A stretch of DNA of 10,492 nt from Alphaproteobacteria bacterium (GTDB lineage: Bacteria; Pseudomonadota; Alphaproteobacteria; UBA8366): contig JASLSL010000205.1 of NCBI GenBank assembly GCA_030743445.1, positions 1 through 10,492 on the forward strand, in the 5' to 3' direction. Shown one piece after another: positions 7,686-10,492 of the stretch (position 1 is its first letter; every line of letters begins with the position of its first letter). Position numbers and translations under genes: made by a program. The notes beneath the pieces were generated by a model that saw only the letters and a program-made list of their open reading frames with translations, made no database searches and was not told where the DNA came from.

Positions 7686-10492
7686 ATGTCAGGGGCGATC
7701 CAGGACAACGTCGGCTACGACCGGATGACCACGGCGGAGCTTCTCGCCGAGGCGACGCGGCTGCGTGGTCGGATCGAAGCGATGGAGCGCGACCAAGATA
7801 GCCTCGAGCAACAGGTCGCCGAGCGCACGGCCGAACTGCAAGGCGCCAACGAATTGCTCGCCGGCAGCGAGGCGCGGTTCAGGGACGTCGCCGAGGCGGC
7901 CTCCGACTGGTTCTGGGAGATGGATGGGGATTTGCGCATTTCATACGTCTCCGAGCAATACCAGGAACAGACGGGCATCAAGCCGGAGGAGGTCATCGGC
8001 AAGACAAGGGGAGAGCTCATCCTGACCGATGAAGGGGACGAAAATTGGCAACGCCACCTCGCCGATCTCGGGGCGCGGCGCCCGTTCCGCGACTTCCGCG
8101 CCACGAGTCTTGCGGCCGACGGTCGGCTCCTGCATGCCTCACTCAGCGGCAAGCCGCTGTTCGATTCCGAGGGTGAATTTCTTGGCTACCGCGGGATCGG
8201 GACCGATATCACGGCACAGGTCGAGGCCGAGAAGGCGCATCGGGAAAGCGAGGCGCTGCTGCGCCGGATCATCGACAACTCGCCTTCCGTCATCACGCTG
8301 AAGGATACCGAGGGACGGTACCTCCTGGTCAACAAGGCGTTCACGCGCCTGCATGGCTGCACACCGGAAGCGGCGCTCGGCAAGACATACTTCGATTTCA
8401 CTGACGAACAGGATGCGAAACACGTCGCCGAAGGCGAGCGACAGGTGATGGCAAGCGGCGAAGCCCTGACCAGCGAAAGCATGTTAGCGATTCCCGATGG
8501 CTCTTCGTTCAACGCAGTGTGGACCAAATTCCCGGCTTACGGCGCCAACGGCGAGCTCGTGGGGGTCGGCACCATCACCACCGACATCACCGAACAGAAG
8601 CGCGCGGACGAGGCAGCGGCCAAGGCGCATGCCCGTCTGCTCGACGCGATCGAAACCATATCCGAAGGTTTCGTGCTGTTCGACTCCGACAATCGGCTGG
8701 TGCTATGCAACCAACGTTACCGGGAAATGTTTGCCGGCGTCGCCGACCTGATCGAACCCGGAATCACTTACAAGGATCTCCTTCGTGCATGGCTCGGACG
8801 TGGCTTCGCCGAGTTCCCCGGCGACGATCTCGAAGCGTGGTTGGACGAGCGAGCCGAAATGTATCTCAATCCGCCGGGACCGTTCGAACGACAGTACGTG
8901 GACGGACGCTGGATTTTGGTCGAGGAACGGCGGACCAAGGAAGGCGGCATCGTAGGTGTTCGCCGGGATATCACCGCCCAGAAACAGGCGGAGGCGGCGC
9001 TTCGGGAAAGCGAGGAACGGTTCAGGAGCCTGTTCGAGCATGCCGGGATCGGCATGGTGCTGATCGACAGCCGCAATAAGATTTTGCAGGTCAACCAATC
9101 CTTCGCCGACCTGCTCGGCTATCCGCAAAACATGCTTGTCGGTATGTCGCCGACCGATATCACGCATCCGGACGATCGCAGAGAATCCGCACAAGCGGTG
9201 AGACAATGGATCACCGGTGAAACCTGGTCCGTGCAGCTCGAAAAGCGCTACATCACCCGTTCCGGCGATGTGATTTGGGGTCAGGTCACCGTTTCGGTGA
9301 TCGCGCAAGGCGACGACGGAAAACCGATCGCGGTTGCCCAGATCGAGGACATCACCGACCGGCGGCGGGCCGAGAAGGCGCTCCGGGAAAGCGAAGCGCG
9401 GTTCCGCGCGATCCTCGACCATGCGCCGATGGCGATCTTCCTGAAGGATGTGGACGGCCGATTCGTTTTCATCAACAAGAAGAACGAGGAGTGGTACGGA
9501 TTCACCAACGAGGAGGCGGCGGGCCGCAATTCCTTCGATTTCTTCCCGGCCGATGTCGCGCGGCGGATTTCGAATCATGATCGCGAGGTGTTGGGATCGG
9601 GCGAGCCGCTGACCGAGAAGCGCGTAATTCCGCGCGCCGACGGCAGCCTGCAAATTTGCTGGATCCAAAAGATTCCATTGCGCAATGAGTCCGGCGAGGT
9701 GGTCGGTCTGGTCGGGATGACCGTGGACGTCACCGAACAGAAGCGCGCCGAGCAGGCGCTCCGGGGAAGCGAAGCGCGGTTCCGCGATTTCGCCGAAACC
9801 GCCTCCGATTGGCTGTGGGAAACCGACACCGAGGGCCGATTTACCTTTGTGACGGACGCCTTTTACGAGGTTTCGGGACTTCGCTCCTGGGACTTGGTCG
9901 GCAAGACCCGCCGCGAGGTCTACGAACGGTATTACGGGAAGGTCACATCCGCCGAGGCCGAAGGCCGGAACGCTCATCTCGATGCCATCGATCGACGAGA
10001 GGCGTTCCGGGATGTGCAGGTCGAATTTTCGCGGCCGGACGGTTCGAGGCTGTATTTTTTGACCAGCGGCCGACCGGTCTTCGACGAGAGCGGAGAATTT
10101 CAGGGTTATCGGGGCACTGCGGTTGACGTCACCGACCGCAAGCGGGCGGAGCAGGAGATCGGGCGGCTCAACGAAAGCCTCGAGCGCCGGGTCGAGGAAC
10201 GCACGCAAGAGCTGCGCGCGGCACAGGCGGAGCTGGTCCGCAATGAGCGTCTCGCCATGCTCGGTCAGCTCAGCGCGACCGTCAGCCATGAACTGCGCAA
10301 CCCGCTCGGCACGATCCGCGCCTCGACCTTCTCGCTCGGACAAAAGGTTCGCGACAAGGGGCTCGACGTCGAGCGGCCGCTCCAGCGCATCGAGCGCAAC
10401 GTCGAGCGCTGCAGCCTGATCATCGACGAGATGCTGGAATTCGCGCGCTTCCGCGAGCCCGAGCGGGCCTTGGTCAAGGTCGACGACTGGAT
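7686..10492 (+). CDS. Cytoplasmic multi-PAS sensor histidine kinase (3' truncated by window end)
   Basis: The frame is open from the ATG at 7686 to the window end, giving 935 residues with the stop beyond. Residues about 15-60 form a probable coiled coil. Six PAS units follow, starting at about 61, 188, 316, 442, 569 and 695, each ending in a PAC-type 'D-[IV]-T' motif (Asp174, Asp300, Asp428, Asp555, Asp681, Asp814). Unit 3 differs from the rest and resembles the PAS_7 type ('AIETISEGFVLFD'). A second coiled coil (about 820-860) leads to a HisKA dimerisation domain with the H-box 'SATVSHELRNPLG' and phospho-acceptor His868. The ATP-binding HATPase domain, and any receiver domain, must lie past the window edge. 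There is no signal peptide or transmembrane helix, so it should sense an internal cue such as redox state, a ligand or light; no residue identifies the cofactor. A GGGAG at 7672-7676 lies 9 bases before the ATG. The partner response regulator is not in the window. The histidine kinase call is firm; the signal is unknown. Confidence 0.93.
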   Translation, partial: MSGAIQDNVGYDRMTTAELLAEATRLRGRIEAMERDQDSLEQQVAERTAELQGANELLAGSEARFRDVAEAASDWFWEMDGDLRISYVSEQYQEQTGIKPEEVIGKTRGELILTDEGDENWQRHLADLGARRPFRDFRATSLAADGRLLHASLSGKPLFDSEGEFLGYRGIGTDITAQVEAEKAHRESEALLRRIIDNSPSVITLKDTEGRYLLVNKAFTRLHGCTPEAALGKTYFDFTDEQDAKHVAEGERQVMASGEALTSESMLAIPDGSSFNAVWTKFPAYGANGELVGVGTITTDITEQKRADEAAAKAHARLLDAIETISEGFVLFDSDNRLVLCNQRYREMFAGVADLIEPGITYKDLLRAWLGRGFAEFPGDDLEAWLDERAEMYLNPPGPFERQYVDGRWILVEERRTKEGGIVGVRRDITAQKQAEAALRESEERFRSLFEHAGIGMVLIDSRNKILQVNQSFADLLGYPQNMLVGMSPTDITHPDDRRESAQAVRQWITGETWSVQLEKRYITRSGDVIWGQVTVSVIAQGDDGKPIAVAQIEDITDRRRAEKALRESEARFRAILDHAPMAIFLKDVDGRFVFINKKNEEWYGFTNEEAAGRNSFDFFPADVARRISNHDREVLGSGEPLTEKRVIPRADGSLQICWIQKIPLRNESGEVVGLVGMTVDVTEQKRAEQALRGSEARFRDFAETASDWLWETDTEGRFTFVTDAFYEVSGLRSWDLVGKTRREVYERYYGKVTSAEAEGRNAHLDAIDRREAFRDVQVEFSRPDGSRLYFLTSGRPVFDESGEFQGYRGTAVDVTDRKRAEQEIGRLNESLERRVEERTQELRAAQAELVRNERLAMLGQLSATVSHELRNPLGTIRASTFSLGQKVRDKGLDVERPLQRIERNVERCSLIIDEMLEFARFREPERALVKVDDW

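Noticed and set aside
7607..7801. Short 64-residue + frame at the start of the kinase region
   Set aside because: It overlaps the kinase start in another frame, has no ribosome binding site and has shadow-like composition.
8703..10343. Long open frame on the minus strand (546 residues) opposite the PAS kinase
   Set aside because: The + frame gives six PAS units and a histidine-kinase H-box; the reverse frame shows periodic low-information sequence that simply mirrors the PAS repeats.

Overview
The window looks like the chromosome of a high-GC alphaproteobacterium, probably Rhodospirillales or a close relative. This rests on the strong G/C preference at third codon positions, a separate two-subunit (alpha2beta2-type) glycyl-tRNA synthetase followed directly by pyruvate phosphate dikinase, and the alphaproteobacterial flavour of the proteins. 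The assignment is by recognition only; no search was run. All genes found lie on the + strand.

Layout: (1) 2-358 is the C-terminal end of a tRNA-modifying methyltransferase of the TrmN6/YfiC type. (2) 405-1298 is an S49 (SppA/SohB-like) serine peptidase. (3) 1299-1495 is an intergenic stretch dominated by a 116-bp nested inverted repeat. (4) 1496-1732 is a small one-helix membrane protein with a four-cysteine, zinc-ribbon-like tail. (5) 1803-4785 holds glyQ and glyS, which overlap by 8 bp. (6) 4795-7461 is ppdK, 9 bp after glyS and probably in the same operon. (7) 7462-7685 is a non-coding region with two palindromes and a cluster of TTAA-type motifs. (8) 7686 to the window edge is a large cytoplasmic sensor histidine kinase with six consecutive PAS units, cut off after the phospho-acceptor (HisKA) domain.

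The first part is a housekeeping block: tRNA modification, protein turnover and tRNA charging with glycine, followed by PpdK, which interconverts pyruvate and phosphoenolpyruvate at the gluconeogenesis/glycolysis node. The gap at 7462-7685 appears to separate this block from an independently controlled signalling gene.

I do not see a clearly new biological system. The points most worth a second look are the regular six-PAS array of the kinase with its apparent internal duplication, the nested inverted repeat at 1316-1431, the small Cys4 membrane protein, and the TTAA-rich motif cluster upstream of the kinase.
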